39,746 bases of DNA from Zemynaea arenosa (lineage in GTDB: Bacteria; Pseudomonadota; Gammaproteobacteria; Burkholderiales; Burkholderiaceae_D). The stretch lies in NCBI RefSeq assembly GCF_004614185.1, contig NZ_SPVF01000013.1, forward strand, positions 1-39,746. Direction: 5' to 3'. Below the pieces are notes generated by a model. The model had not been told where the DNA came from, ran no database searches, and saw only the letters and a list, made by a program, of their open reading frames with translations. The position numbers were made by a program, and so were the translations under genes. Within the stretch, counting starts at the first letter, position 1. Each line of letters starts with the position of its first letter. Shown here one piece after another: positions 26,337 to 38,272 of this stretch.

Positions 26337-27476
26337 GTGTTCGCCCCGAAAAACCTGCGTTTAACGAGCTTGGCCCTGGCCGCCGCCCTTGCGCTGGCCG
26401 GCTGTCATAACGAAGCGCCCAAGGCCGAGGATGTACGGCCGGTGCGCGCGCTGAAGATCGCCGCCGACAATGTGGACGTCAACGCGGAATTCGCGGGCGA
26501 GGTGCGTCCGCGCGTGGAATCGCGCCTCGGCTTCCAGGTGGGCGGCAAGATCACCTCGCGCAAGGTCGATGTCGGCACCGTGGTCAGGAAGGGCCAAGTG
26601 CTGATGCAGCTGGATCCGCAGGATCTCAAGCTCGGCGAGGCACAGTCGCTGGCCGCGCTGCGGGCTGCGGAGACGAACCGCGACCTGGCCAAGGCGGAGC
26701 TCAAGCGCTACATGGAGCTGCACGAAAAGGCCTTCATCAGCCGCGCGGTGCTGGATGCGAAGGTCTCGGCCTTCAAGTCCGCGCAGGCGCAGGTGGACCA
26801 GGCCCAGGCCGCGCTGCGCGGCTCGGCCAACCAGGCCCGCTACGCCACGCTCGCGTCGGACATCAACGGCGTCGTCACCTCCGTGAATGCGGAAGTCGGC
26901 CAGGTGGTCGCCGCCGGTACGCCGGTGGTGCAGGTGGCCGCCGCGGGCGAGAAGGAAATCGTCATCGGCATCCCCGAGGACAAGGTGGACCAGCTGCGCA
27001 AGCTCGAGGACGTGACTGTGCGCCTGTGGGCCAACCCGAACGAGGCGCTGCACGGGAAGATCCGCGAGATTTCTCCGATCGCCGATCCGCAAACGCGGAC
27101 CTACACCGTGAAGGTCTCGGTGCCCGATGCCCCGGCGGATGTGAAGCTGGGCATGACCGCCAACGTGCAGTTCACCTCGCGCACCGAGACGCCGCAGATC
27201 CGCGTGCCCCTCACCGCGCTGTTCCAGGACCATAACCGCAGCGCGGTCTGGGTGGTGGACAAGGGCGTGGTGGCGCTGGTACCGGTACAGGTGGGCGGCA
27301 CGGTCGGCAACGAGATCCTGCTGACCTCCGGCGTCAAGCCCGGCCAGACCGTGGTGACCGCGGGCGTCAACCAGCTCAAGCCGGGCCAGAAGGTCAAGAT
27401 CCTCGGCGTGGACGTGCCGGCACCGACGGCGGCACCGGCCTCCGTGACCGCAGCCGCAGGCGAGGGCGCTCGATGA
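26337..27476 (+). CDS. RND efflux periplasmic adaptor (membrane fusion) lipoprotein
   Basis: 379 residues from GTG 26337, with AAAGGAA upstream. The lipobox LALAGC places the lipidated Cys at residue 23. The barrel-sandwich and hairpin region (GFQVGGKITSRKVDVGTVV, then QAQVDQAQAALRGSANQARY) and the C-terminal domain RVPLTALFQDHNRSAVWVV match HlyD/AcrA-type adaptors. It bridges the inner-membrane pump to an outer-membrane channel. The ATGA overlap at 27473 couples it to the pump gene. The substrate is not evident. Confidence 0.94.
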   Translation: MFAPKNLRLTSLALAAALALAGCHNEAPKAEDVRPVRALKIAADNVDVNAEFAGEVRPRVESRLGFQVGGKITSRKVDVGTVVRKGQVLMQLDPQDLKLGEAQSLAALRAAETNRDLAKAELKRYMELHEKAFISRAVLDAKVSAFKSAQAQVDQAQAALRGSANQARYATLASDINGVVTSVNAEVGQVVAAGTPVVQVAAAGEKEIVIGIPEDKVDQLRKLEDVTVRLWANPNEALHGKIREISPIADPQTRTYTVKVSVPDAPADVKLGMTANVQFTSRTETPQIRVPLTALFQDHNRSAVWVVDKGVVALVPVQVGGTVGNEILLTSGVKPGQTVVTAGVNQLKPGQKVKILGVDVPAPTAAPASVTAAAGEGAR

Positions 27477-30400
27477 AGGGCTTCAATCTCTCGCGCTGGG
27501 CGCTCGACCACATCCCGCTCACGCGCTACCTGATCGCCGCGCTGCTGATCGGCGGGATCCTTAGCTACCAGAACCTCGGGCAGGACGAAGACCCGCCCTT
27601 CACCTTCCGTGCGATGGTGGTGCAGGCCTACTGGCCGGGCGCCACCGCCGTCCAAATGGCCGAGCAGGTCACGGACAAGCTGGAACGCAAACTCCAGGAG
27701 ACGCCGTACATCGACAAGATCCGCAGCTACTCCAAGCCGGGCGAGACCCTCATCACGCTGGAGCTGCGCGAGTCCACGCCGCCCAAGGAAACCGCGGCCT
27801 CCTGGTACCAGGTGCGCAAGAAGATCGGCGATATCGCGGGCACCCTGCCGCAGGGCGTGGTAGGCCCGTTCTTCAACGACGAATTCGGGGATACCTACGG
27901 GTCCATTTTCGCCCTGTCCGGCGACGGCTTTACGTATGCCGAGATGAAGGACTACGCGGACTTCGTGCGCCAGCAGTTCCTGCAGGTGCCGCTGGTGGCG
28001 AAGGTCGAACAGTTCGGCGTGCAGGACGAGAAGATCTTCATCGAGTTCTCGCACAAGAAGTTCGCGCAGCTGGGCGTACCCTTCGAGCAGATCGTCAACC
28101 AGATCTCCACGCAGAACAACATCGAGTCGTCCGGCGTGATCGTCACCAGCTCGGACAATATGCAGGTCCGTGTGACCGGTGCGCTGAAGACCGTGAAGGA
28201 CCTGGAAGACCTGGAGCTGCGCGCGGGCTCCACCACCTTCCGCCTCGGCGACTTCGCCACCATCCGCCGCGCCTACCAGGATCCGCCCAGCGACAAGATG
28301 CGCTTCAACGGCAAGGACGTGATCGGCCTCGGTGTCTCGATGGAGAAGGGCGGGAACATCATCGTCATGGGCAAGAACCTGGAAGCCAAGGTCGCCGAGA
28401 TCAAGGCCAAGCTGCCCGTGGGCCTGGAGCTGAACCGCGTGTCCAACCAGCCCAAGGTGGTGCGCGAGTCGGTCGGTGAGTTCATGCACACGCTGATGGA
28501 AGCGGTGATCATCGTGCTGGCCGTGAGCTTCATCGCGCTGGGCTTCCACACCAAGCCCAAGCTGCGCATCGACGTGCGCCCGGGCCTGGTGGTGGCGCTG
28601 ACCATCCCGCTGGTGCTGGCGATCACCTTCCTGTTCATGCGGATCTTCGACATCGACCTGCACAAGATCTCGCTCGGTGCGCTGATCATCGCGCTTGGCC
28701 TGCTGGTGGACGACGCCATCATCGCAGTCGAAATGATGGTGCGAAAAATGGAGGAAGGCATGTCGCGCTTCGAGGCGGCGACTTTCGCCTACACCTCGAC
28801 CGCCATGCCGATGCTGACCGGGACCCTGATCACAGCCGCGGGCTTCCTGCCGATCGGGCTGGCCAAGTCGGCGGCGGGCGAATACACCTTCTCGATGTTC
28901 TCGGTGAACGCGATCGCGCTGCTGGTGTCGTGGGTGGTGGCGGTGGTGTTCACGCCCTACATCGGCTTCCTGCTGCTGCGCGTGAAGCCGCACGCGGACG
29001 GCGAAGACCATCACGAAGTCTTCAATACACCCGGCTACGAAAAATTCCGTTCCATCGTCAACTGGTGCGTGGACTGGCGCAAGACCACCATCGCGATTTC
29101 GCTCGGCGTGTTCGCGCTCGGGATCTTCGGCTTCCGCTTCATCGAGAGCCAGTTCTTCCCCGATTCATCGCGCCTGGAGCTGATGGTGGAGATGTGGCTG
29201 CCGGAAGGGTCGTCCTTCCAGGCCACTGAGGCGCAGGCCAAGAAGTTCGAAGCCTTCATTGCCAAGCAGCCGGGCGTGGACAACTACACGTCCTACGTGG
29301 GCACCGGTTCGCCGCGCTTCTATCTGCCGCTGGACCAGATCTTCCCGCAGACGAACGTCACGCAGGTCGTAGTGCTGCCCAAGGACCTGGCGACGCGTGA
29401 AGTCCTGAAGAAGAAGATCGAGACCGCTTTCAAGACCGACTTCCCCGAGGTGCGTGGCCGCGTAAAGCTGCTGCCCAACGGCCCGCCAGTGCCGTACCCG
29501 GTGCAGTTCCGCGTCCGCGGGCCGGAGATCGCCCAGGTGCGCCAGCTGGCGGACAAGGTCAAGGACATCATGCGTGCCAACCCGAACGCGGTGGGTGTGA
29601 ACGATGACTGGAACGAGTCGGTCAAGGTGCTGCGACTGGACCTGGACCAGGACAAGCTGCGCGCCATGGGCGTGACCTCGCAGACGGTGATGCGGGCTGC
29701 GAACACGGTTCTCACCGGTACGCCGGTCGGCCAGTTCAGGGAGAACAACAAGCTGATCGACATCGTGGTACGCCAGCCGCTGGACGAGCGCGCGACCATT
29801 TCTGCGCTGAGCGACACCAATGTGCCGACAGCATCCGGCAAGGCGGTCACCATCTCGCAGGTGGCGCGCGTGCAGTTCGTGTGGGAGCCGGGCGTGGTGT
29901 GGCGCATGGGCCGCGAATGGTCGATCACCGTGCAGTCGGACGTGGTCGAAGGCATCCAGGGCCCGACCGTGTCGGACCAGATCGGCGAAAAGCTCGCCAG
30001 TCTGCGTGCCTCGCTGCCGCCGGGCTACCGGATCGAACTCGCAGGTGCCGCGGCGGACAGCGCGGCGGCCTCGGACTCGATCAGCGCCAACGTGCCGCTG
30101 GTGATCTTCCTGGTTTTCACGCTGCTGATGCTCCAGCTGCACAGTTTCCAGCGCGCGGTGATGGTGTTCCTGACCGGGCCCCTGGGGGTGGCGGGGGCCG
30201 CGATGGCGCTGCTGATCCTGCACCGGCCGTTCGGCTTCGTGGCCAACCTGGGCGTGATCGCGCTATTCGGCATGATCATCCGGAATTCGGTGATCCTGGT
30301 GGACCAGATCGAGCAGGACATCAAGGCCGGGGCCGAGCCGTGGAACGCGATTGTGGAGGCCGCGGTGCGCCGCGTGCGGCCGATCGTGCTGACCGCGGCG

Positions 30401-30568
30401 GCTGCCGCGCTGGCGATGATTCCCTTGTCGCGCTCCGTGTTCTGGGGCCCGATGGCGGTCGCCATCATGGGTGGCCTGATTGTAGCGACCGCGCTGACGC
30501 TGCTGTTCCTGCCCGCGCTGTACGCGGCCTGGTTCCGGGTGAAGAAGCCCGCTGGACTGCGGGCTTGA
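27473..30568 (+). CDS. RND efflux permease (AcrB/HAE family)
   Basis: 1031 residues, the normal length for an RND pump. The N-terminal transmembrane helix (YLIAALLIGGILSYQNLG) is followed by DEDPPFTFRAMVVQAYWPGA. Proton-relay aspartates are in GLLVDDAIIAVEMM of the fourth helix. The late helices include LGVIALFGMIIRNSVILVDQ and AAAAALAMIPLSRSVFWGPM. The two large periplasmic loops expected of the family are present. It pairs with the adaptor upstream. No outer-membrane TolC-type gene follows, so the channel must be supplied from elsewhere. Its subfamily is closer to the MdtC/TriC style than to classical AcrB by its short N-terminal start, but this is a judgement by eye. Confidence 0.94.
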   Translation: MKGFNLSRWALDHIPLTRYLIAALLIGGILSYQNLGQDEDPPFTFRAMVVQAYWPGATAVQMAEQVTDKLERKLQETPYIDKIRSYSKPGETLITLELRESTPPKETAASWYQVRKKIGDIAGTLPQGVVGPFFNDEFGDTYGSIFALSGDGFTYAEMKDYADFVRQQFLQVPLVAKVEQFGVQDEKIFIEFSHKKFAQLGVPFEQIVNQISTQNNIESSGVIVTSSDNMQVRVTGALKTVKDLEDLELRAGSTTFRLGDFATIRRAYQDPPSDKMRFNGKDVIGLGVSMEKGGNIIVMGKNLEAKVAEIKAKLPVGLELNRVSNQPKVVRESVGEFMHTLMEAVIIVLAVSFIALGFHTKPKLRIDVRPGLVVALTIPLVLAITFLFMRIFDIDLHKISLGALIIALGLLVDDAIIAVEMMVRKMEEGMSRFEAATFAYTSTAMPMLTGTLITAAGFLPIGLAKSAAGEYTFSMFSVNAIALLVSWVVAVVFTPYIGFLLLRVKPHADGEDHHEVFNTPGYEKFRSIVNWCVDWRKTTIAISLGVFALGIFGFRFIESQFFPDSSRLELMVEMWLPEGSSFQATEAQAKKFEAFIAKQPGVDNYTSYVGTGSPRFYLPLDQIFPQTNVTQVVVLPKDLATREVLKKKIETAFKTDFPEVRGRVKLLPNGPPVPYPVQFRVRGPEIAQVRQLADKVKDIMRANPNAVGVNDDWNESVKVLRLDLDQDKLRAMGVTSQTVMRAANTVLTGTPVGQFRENNKLIDIVVRQPLDERATISALSDTNVPTASGKAVTISQVARVQFVWEPGVVWRMGREWSITVQSDVVEGIQGPTVSDQIGEKLASLRASLPPGYRIELAGAAADSAAASDSISANVPLVIFLVFTLLMLQLHSFQRAVMVFLTGPLGVAGAAMALLILHRPFGFVANLGVIALFGMIIRNSVILVDQIEQDIKAGAEPWNAIVEAAVRRVRPIVLTAAAAALAMIPLSRSVFWGPMAVAIMGGLIVATALTLLFLPALYAAWFRVKKPAGLRA

Positions 30569-30607
30569 ATTGAGAGCGGCAGCCGGCGCGCGGGCGCGGC
30601 GGCTGCC
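30545..30607. terminator. Two hairpins at the convergent end of the RND operon
   Basis: The first, AAGCCCGC (30545-30552) with GCGGGCTT (30559-30566), overlaps the stop codon. The second, GGCAGCCG (30578-30585) with CGGCTGCC (30600-30607), lies between the convergent genes. Both are strong stems but lack T runs, so they probably act as mRNA 3' ends for both strands with or without Rho. Confidence 0.5.
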
Positions 30608-30618
30608 ACAGATCCTGC

Positions 30619-31758
30619 TTAGCGGGTCACCGCCAGCAATTGGCGGTGGCCGCCCTTGAAGGTGTAGAGGGTCAGCGTACCGTCCTTGATGTCGCCTTTC
30701 GGATCAAAGGCGATGGTGCCGGTGATGCCCTTGTAGGAGATCTTCGCCAGCTCCGGCAGATACTTGGCCGGAGCGGTCGACCCGGCCTTCTGCATCGCCG
30801 TCACCATGGTCATCACCGCGTCGAAGGCGTAGGGCGAATAGATCTGCATTTCGTGCCCATAGCGCTTCTGGTAGGCCGCCTTGAACTTGTCCAGGCCCGC
30901 CTTGCCCGAGGCTTCCACCCCGCCGGCTTCCGCACACACCACCTGGCCATCGGCCATCGCACCCTGCGCCAGCTTGCTCAGTTCATCCGAGCAGATGCCG
31001 TCGCCGCCCACGAACTTCGCGTTCACGCCCAGCTGCTTCATCTGGCGCAGCATCGGCCCGGCCACGCCGGCCATCCCGCCAAAGAACACCACGTCCGGCT
31101 TCTGTGCGCGGATGCGGGTGAGGATGGCCGCGAAGTCGGTCGCCTTGTCGTTGGTGAACTCCTTGGCCACCACCGTGCCGCCGGCCTGCTGGACACCTTT
31201 CACGTATTCCGCCGCGATGCCTTGGCCGTAGGCGGTGCGGTCGTCGATCACCGCGACCTTCTTGCCCGCCATCGATTGCACCGTGTACTTGCCCAGCGTC
31301 CGGCCAATCTGCTCGTCGTTGGTCACGATGCGGAAGGCCGTCCTGAAGCCCTGCGCCGTGTACTTGGCGCTGGTGGCGGAGGGCGAAATCTGCGGGATGC
31401 CCGCATCGTGGTAGATCTTGGAGGCCGGGATGCTGGTGCCCGACATCTGGTGCCCGACCACGCCGCTGACCTTCGCATCGACGAACTTCTGCGCCACCGC
31501 GGTGGCCTGCTTCGGATCGCCCGCATCGTCTTCCGCCAGCAGCTGGAAGGTCACCTTCTTGCCGCCGATGGTCACGCCCTTGGCGTTCAGTGCCTCGATC
31601 GCCATGCGGGCGCCGTTTTCGTTGTCCTTGCCGTAGAAAGCACTTGCGCCCGAGGTCGCGCCCGCGTGGGCGATCTTCACGACGTCCTGGGCCTGCGCCA
31701 CCTGCGCCGCGCCTGCTGCTCCGGCCGCTGCCACGGCCGCCACTACCAGCTTCTTCAT
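30619..31758 (-). CDS. Periplasmic binding protein, branched-chain amino acid ABC type (LivK-like)
   Basis: 379 residues from ATG 31758, with GAGCAGGA directly upstream; the frame extends to 31782 without support. The signal peptide ends at AQA/QDVV. The fold is a type I periplasmic binding protein with DVVKIAHAGATSGASAFYGK, VVGHQMSGTSIPASKIY, GIPQISPSATSAKYTAQG, AVIDDRTAYGQGIA and YSPYAFDAVMTMV, as in LivJ/LivK. It would present leucine, isoleucine, valine or related ligands to an ABC importer. No permease or ATPase genes adjoin it, so it is an orphan component that must share a transporter. Confidence 0.93.
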   Translation of the reverse strand: MKKLVVAAVAAAGAAGAAQVAQAQDVVKIAHAGATSGASAFYGKDNENGARMAIEALNAKGVTIGGKKVTFQLLAEDDAGDPKQATAVAQKFVDAKVSGVVGHQMSGTSIPASKIYHDAGIPQISPSATSAKYTAQGFRTAFRIVTNDEQIGRTLGKYTVQSMAGKKVAVIDDRTAYGQGIAAEYVKGVQQAGGTVVAKEFTNDKATDFAAILTRIRAQKPDVVFFGGMAGVAGPMLRQMKQLGVNAKFVGGDGICSDELSKLAQGAMADGQVVCAEAGGVEASGKAGLDKFKAAYQKRYGHEMQIYSPYAFDAVMTMVTAMQKAGSTAPAKYLPELAKISYKGITGTIAFDPKGDIKDGTLTLYTFKGGHRQLLAVTR

Positions 31759-31905
31759 TCCTGCTCCTGCTCGAAAGCTCATGTCAAACCGTCGATTCTA
31801 TGCCAGTTCACATTTCCCCGCTCGCGCCTGGCGCGCCCAGAGGGCAGGGGAGTTTCAAAAAAGTCCAAACCCAACAAGTTTTCCGCTAAAATATTGCGTT
31901 TTCCC

Positions 31906-31992
31906 GCGAGGATGGCGAAATTGGTAGACGCACCAGGTTTAGGTCCTGACGCCAGCAATGGTGTGGGGGTTCGAGTCCCCCTCCTCGCACCA
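31906..31992 (+). tRNA. tRNA-Leu (anticodon UAG)
   Basis: The acceptor stem GCGAGGA pairs with TCCTCGC (31982-31988). The D arm GGCGAAATTGGTAGACGC and the anticodon loop TTTAGGT, with anticodon TAG, are followed by the class II variable arm and the T arm GGGGGTTCGAGTCCCCC. CCA is encoded (31990-31992). The total length of 87 fits a leucine tRNA. It lies 29 bp before trigger factor and may be transcribed with it. Confidence 0.97.
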
Positions 31993-32021
31993 ATACGATA
32001 ACTTTTTGGACGAACTTAACA

Positions 32022-33359
32022 ATGGCAACTGCTGTCGAATCCCTGGGTAAACTCGAACGTCGCATGACGATCTCTTTTCCGGTCGCGGACGTCCGTACGG
32101 AAGTTGAAAAGCGCCTGAAAGCTCAGGCCAAGACCGCCCGTGCCCCTGGCTTCCGCCCGGGCAAGGTGCCAATGAAGATGGTCGCCGCCCAGTACGGCTA
32201 CCAGATCGAGAACGACGTCCTGAACGACCGCGTCGGCCGCGCCTTCAACGAAGCAGCGAACGAAAACCAGCTGCGCGTGGCCGGCTTCCCGAAGATCGAG
32301 CCGAAGCAGGACGCCCCGGAAGGCCAGCTGGCCTTTGACGCGACCTTCGAGGTGTACCCGGACGTCAAGGTCGGCGACCTGGACGGCGTGGAGATCGAGA
32401 CCGTCAAGACCGACGTGACCGACGCCGAGATCGACAAGACCATCGACATCCTGCGCAAGCAGCGCGTCCATTTCCACACCAAGGGCGAGGCTGGTGAGCA
32501 CGGCGACGGCGGCGAAGCGGTTGCCGCCAATGGCGACCGCGTGACCGTGGACTTCGTCGGCACCATCGACGGCGTCGAGTTCGCCGGCGGCAAGGCCGAG
32601 AACTACCCGTTCGTGCTCGGCGAAGGCCGCATGCTGCCGGAATTCGAAGCCGCCACCGTCGGCCTGAAAGTGGGTGAGTCCAAGACCTTCCCGCTGCCAT
32701 TCCCCGAGGACTACCACGGCAAGGACGTGGCCGGTAAAACCGCCGAGTTCACCATCACCCTGAAGAAGCTGGAGTGGGCTCACCTGCCGGAAGTCGACGC
32801 CGAGTTCGCCAAGTCGCTGGGCATGGAAGACGGCGACATCGCCAAGATGCGCGCTGACATCAAGGTCAACCTGGAGCGCGAAGTGCGCGGCCGCATCAAG
32901 GCCCGCAACAAGGACGCCGTGATGGACGCCCTGGTCAAGGCCACCGAAATGGACGTGCCGCAGGCCCTGATCGCCCAGGATTCCGAGCGCCTGGCCGAAA
33001 TGACCCGCCAGGACATGATGCAGCGTGGCATGGACGTCAAGAACGCCCCGTTCCCGGCCGAGCTGTTCGCCCAGAAGGCTGAGCGCCGCGTGCGCCTGGG
33101 CCTGATCCTGTCCGAACTGGTCAACGAGCACAAGCTGCAGGCGACCTCCGAGCAGGTGAAAGCCCAGATCGAGGACTTCGCGCAATCGTACGAAGACCCG
33201 AAAGAGGTGCTGAAGTATTATTACGCTGACCGTCGTCGCCTGGCCGAAGTCGAAGCCCTTGTTTTGGAAGAAAACGTCGTTAACTATGTGCTCGGCAAGG
33301 CCAAGGTGACCACGAAAGAGGTCCCGTTCGACGAACTGATGGGCCAGACCGCGCAGTAA
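32022..33359 (+). CDS. tig: Trigger factor
   Basis: 445 residues. A ribosome-associated chaperone and peptidyl-prolyl isomerase. The ribosome-docking signature [11 protein letters not shown] is present near residue 45. The FKBP-like PPIase domain is at about residues 155-245 ([33 protein letters not shown]). The C-terminal arms contain [17 protein letters not shown]. It heads the classic tig-clpP-clpX-lon cluster that couples folding to degradation. Its start, ATG 32022, has GGACGA upstream. Confidence 0.98.
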   Translation: MATAVESLGKLERRMTISFPVADVRTEVEKRLKAQAKTARAPGFRPGKVPMKMVAAQYGYQIENDVLNDRVGRAFNEAANENQLRVAGFPKIEPKQDAPEGQLAFDATFEVYPDVKVGDLDGVEIETVKTDVTDAEIDKTIDILRKQRVHFHTKGEAGEHGDGGEAVAANGDRVTVDFVGTIDGVEFAGGKAENYPFVLGEGRMLPEFEAATVGLKVGESKTFPLPFPEDYHGKDVAGKTAEFTITLKKLEWAHLPEVDAEFAKSLGMEDGDIAKMRADIKVNLEREVRGRIKARNKDAVMDALVKATEMDVPQALIAQDSERLAEMTRQDMMQRGMDVKNAPFPAELFAQKAERRVRLGLILSELVNEHKLQATSEQVKAQIEDFAQSYEDPKEVLKYYYADRRRLAEVEALVLEENVVNYVLGKAKVTTKEVPFDELMGQTAQ

Positions 33360-33402
33360 AGTACACTGGGCGTCTGACCTCAACAAGGAAAGAGACAAGC
33401 GC

Positions 33403-34020
33403 ATGAACCATAACCCCGCATTGGACACCCAGGCCCTCGGCCTGGTGCCGATGGTGATCGAGCAGAGCGGCCGCGGCGAGCGCGCGTATGACATCTACTC
33501 GCGCCTGCTGAAGGAGCGCGTGATCTTCTGCGTCGGCCCGGTCAACGACCAGATGGCCAACCTGATCGTCGCCCAGCTGCTGTTCCTGGAGAGCGAGAAT
33601 CCTGACAAGGACATCTCCCTCTACATCAACTCGCCGGGCGGTTCGGTCTCGGCCGGCCTGGCGATTTTCGACACGATGAACTTCATCAAGCCGGACGTGT
33701 CCACCCTGTGTACCGGCCTGGCCGCGTCCATGGGCGCGTTCCTGCTGGCCGCGGGCGCCAAGGGCAAGCGGTTCTCGCTGCCGGAGTCGCGCATCATGAT
33801 TCACCAGCCGTCGGGCGGCTCGCAGGGCCAGGCTTCGGACATCGAAATCCAGGCCAAGGAAATCCTGTATCTGCGCGAGCGTCTGAACCGGATCCTGGCG
33901 GAACGTACGGGCCAGTCGATGGAGCAAATTCACAAGGATACCGACCGCGACCGCTTCATGTCCGCGGACGAATCCGTGGAATATGGCCTGATCGACAAGG
34001 TCCTGAAAAACCGCGCTTGA
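33403..34020 (+). CDS. clpP: ATP-dependent Clp protease proteolytic subunit
   Basis: 205 residues from ATG 33403, with AAGGAAAGAG upstream. A serine protease that forms the 14-subunit chamber used by ClpX. The catalytic Ser109 is in [11 protein letters not shown] and His134 in [10 protein letters not shown]; the Asp is in the region of [13 protein letters not shown]. The N-terminal propeptide-like residues before [13 protein letters not shown] are removed in relatives. It is followed by a terminator, so clpX is likely to have its own promoter. Confidence 0.98.
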   Translation: MNHNPALDTQALGLVPMVIEQSGRGERAYDIYSRLLKERVIFCVGPVNDQMANLIVAQLLFLESENPDKDISLYINSPGGSVSAGLAIFDTMNFIKPDVSTLCTGLAASMGAFLLAAGAKGKRFSLPESRIMIHQPSGGSQGQASDIEIQAKEILYLRERLNRILAERTGQSMEQIHKDTDRDRFMSADESVEYGLIDKVLKNRA

Positions 34021-34048
34021 TGCCGGATCAAACAGTCCGTTAAAAGCG

Positions 34049-34085
34049 ACGCCCGGACGCGACAACGTTCGGGCGTTTCGTTTTT
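34049..34085 (+). terminator. Intrinsic terminator after clpP
   Basis: The stem ACGCCCGGACG (34049-34059) with CGTTCGGGCGT (34066-34076) has a CGACAA loop and one G-T pair, followed by TTCGTTTTT. It separates tig-clpP from clpX. Confidence 0.8.
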
Positions 34086-34171
34086 ATTTCGGGTAGGATG
34101 GGAATCATCCGGGCGCCGTTGCGTCTCCGTAAGGCAGTACCATTCTTGCAACCAAACGAAGTCATCGTTCT

Positions 34172-35440
34172 ATGCCTGACAAAAAATCCTCCAGCGGCGA
34201 AAAGCTCCTGTACTGCTCGTTCTGCGGTAAAAGCCAGCACGAGGTGAAGAAACTCATCGCCGGACCCTCGGTTTTTATCTGCGACGAGTGTATCGACCTG
34301 TGCAATGACATCATCCGCGACGAAACCTCGAACGTGGAGTCGGTCACGGGCGCCAAATCGGACCTGCCGACCCCGCACGAGATCTGCAACCTGCTGGACC
34401 AGTATGTGATCGGCCAGCAGACGGCCAAGCGCATCCTGTCGGTGGCGGTGTACAACCACTACAAGCGCCTGAAGCACCTGGGCAAGAAGGACGACGTCGA
34501 ACTGGCCAAGTCCAATATCCTGCTGGTCGGCCCGACGGGCTCCGGCAAGACCCTGCTGGCGCAAACCCTGGCGCGCATGCTGAACGTGCCGTTCGTGATC
34601 GCCGACGCGACCACGCTGACGGAAGCCGGCTATGTGGGCGAGGACGTCGAGAACATCATCCAGAAGCTGCTCCAGAGCTGCAACTACGAAGTCGAAAAGG
34701 CCCAGCGCGGCATCGTCTACATCGACGAGATCGACAAGATTTCGCGTAAATCGGACAATCCGTCGATCACGCGCGACGTGTCCGGCGAAGGCGTGCAGCA
34801 GGCCCTGCTCAAGCTGATCGAGGGCACCATGGCCTCGGTGCCGCCGCAGGGCGGGCGCAAGCATCCGAACCAGGACTTCGTCCAGATCGACACGACCAAC
34901 ATCATGTTCATCTGCGGCGGCGCCTTCGACGGCCTGGCCAAGATCATCCAGAACCGCTCCGAAAAGTCCGGCATCGGCTTCTCGGCCTCGGTCAAGAGCC
35001 CGACCGAGCGCAGCAACAGCGAGATCCTGCACGACGCCGAGCCGGAAGACCTGATCAAGTTCGGCCTGATTCCCGAGCTGGTCGGCCGCCTGCCGGTGGT
35101 CGCCACGCTGTCCGAGCTGACCGAAGAGGCGCTGATCCAGATCCTGGTCGAGCCGAAGAACGCGCTGATCAAGCAATATGCCAAGTTGTTCGATATGGAA
35201 GGCACCGAGCTGGAAATCCGCCCGGCCGCTTTGCATGCGATTGCGAAAAAGGCACTGGCGCGCAAAACCGGCGCCCGCGGCCTGCGTTCTATTCTCGAGC
35301 ACGCTTTGCTGGACGTGATGTTTGAATTGCCCAACCAGCAGAACGTGCAAAAAGTCGTGGTGGATGAAAATACGATCACGAATGGCGCCAAACCTTTGCT
35401 CATTTACAGCGATTCACCCAAAGCATCGGGCGAAAACTGA
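34172..35440 (+). CDS. clpX: ATP-dependent Clp protease ATP-binding subunit ClpX
   Basis: 422 residues. An AAA+ unfoldase that feeds substrates to ClpP. The N-terminal zinc-binding domain has four cysteines, YCSFCGKS and [10 protein letters not shown]. Walker A is GPTGSGKT, Walker [10 protein letters not shown], and the pore motif GYVGED is present. The C-terminal part includes [12 protein letters not shown] (sensor 2). The length is normal. The gap from clpP is 151 bp with a terminator in it. Confidence 0.98.
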   Translation: MPDKKSSSGEKLLYCSFCGKSQHEVKKLIAGPSVFICDECIDLCNDIIRDETSNVESVTGAKSDLPTPHEICNLLDQYVIGQQTAKRILSVAVYNHYKRLKHLGKKDDVELAKSNILLVGPTGSGKTLLAQTLARMLNVPFVIADATTLTEAGYVGEDVENIIQKLLQSCNYEVEKAQRGIVYIDEIDKISRKSDNPSITRDVSGEGVQQALLKLIEGTMASVPPQGGRKHPNQDFVQIDTTNIMFICGGAFDGLAKIIQNRSEKSGIGFSASVKSPTERSNSEILHDAEPEDLIKFGLIPELVGRLPVVATLSELTEEALIQILVEPKNALIKQYAKLFDMEGTELEIRPAALHAIAKKALARKTGARGLRSILEHALLDVMFELPNQQNVQKVVVDENTITNGAKPLLIYSDSPKASGEN

Positions 35441-35449
35441 AAATAATGC

Positions 35450-35485
35450 CGCGCGCACACAACGAAACCTCTTGTGCGCGCGTTT
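35450..35485 (+). terminator. Intrinsic terminator after clpX
   Basis: The 10-bp stem CGCGCGCACA (35450-35459) with TGTGCGCGCG (35473-35482) has a 13-base loop and ends in TTTC. Confidence 0.7.
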
Positions 35486-35574
35486 CTTGACGGTACAATC
35501 TAAACCAATAGAAGAAGAATTCAACGGCTTCAATCGCAAAGCCACACGCGGTTTCTACCGTGGGTGGCTTTTTT
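35472..35574 (+). ncRNA. Possible small RNA between clpX and lon
   Basis: TTGTGC (35472-35477), 16 bases and TACAAT (35494-35499) could start an RNA near 35506. A second terminator follows: stem GCCACACGCGG (35541-35551) with CCGTGGGTGGC (35558-35568), then six T (35569-35574). The transcript would be about 70 bases and has no open frame. It might instead be an attenuator in the lon leader. Confidence 0.35.
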
Positions 35575-35662
35575 CATTAGGCCGACAGAAGTTTTCTTTT
35601 AGATCACCTTTGGTTCGTCGATGTTGATCAATTACTCGTGGAAATTTTTTACATTCCCCGGT

Positions 35663-35692
35663 CTTGAGTTCTGACTGTCAGCGCCAACATCT
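35663..35692 (+). promoter_or_regulatory. Candidate heat-shock (sigma-32) promoter of lon
   Basis: CTTGAG (35663-35668) and CAACATCT (35685-35692) are 16 bases apart and resemble the sigma-32 consensus CTTGAA and CCCCATNT. The match is partial, but lon is a classical sigma-32 target and the start codon is 26 bp further on. Confidence 0.35.
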
Positions 35693-35718
35693 GAATCACG
35701 CTTTCTATAAGGTACGCC

Positions 35719-38142
<2,424 letters not shown>

Positions 38143-38180
38143 GCCTGATACTGCGGCAGCCCTGCGCTGCCTGCGATGAG

Positions 38181-38209
38181 ACGGACGCCTGCGGGCGTCC
38201 GTTTTTTTT
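38181..38209 (+). terminator. Intrinsic terminator after lon
   Basis: The perfect 9-bp stem ACGGACGCC (38181-38189) with GGCGTCCGT (38194-38202) has a TGCG loop and a run of eight T. Confidence 0.9.
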
Positions 38210-38272
38210 CGCGCGCAGCGGGCGGCGCGATTCGCCTATACTTGGCCGTCGCCGTCATTACGTCATCTGCCC

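Noticed and set aside
30619..31758. Complete branched-chain amino acid ABC transporter
   Set aside because: Only the binding protein is present; neighbours are a convergent RND gene and a tRNA.
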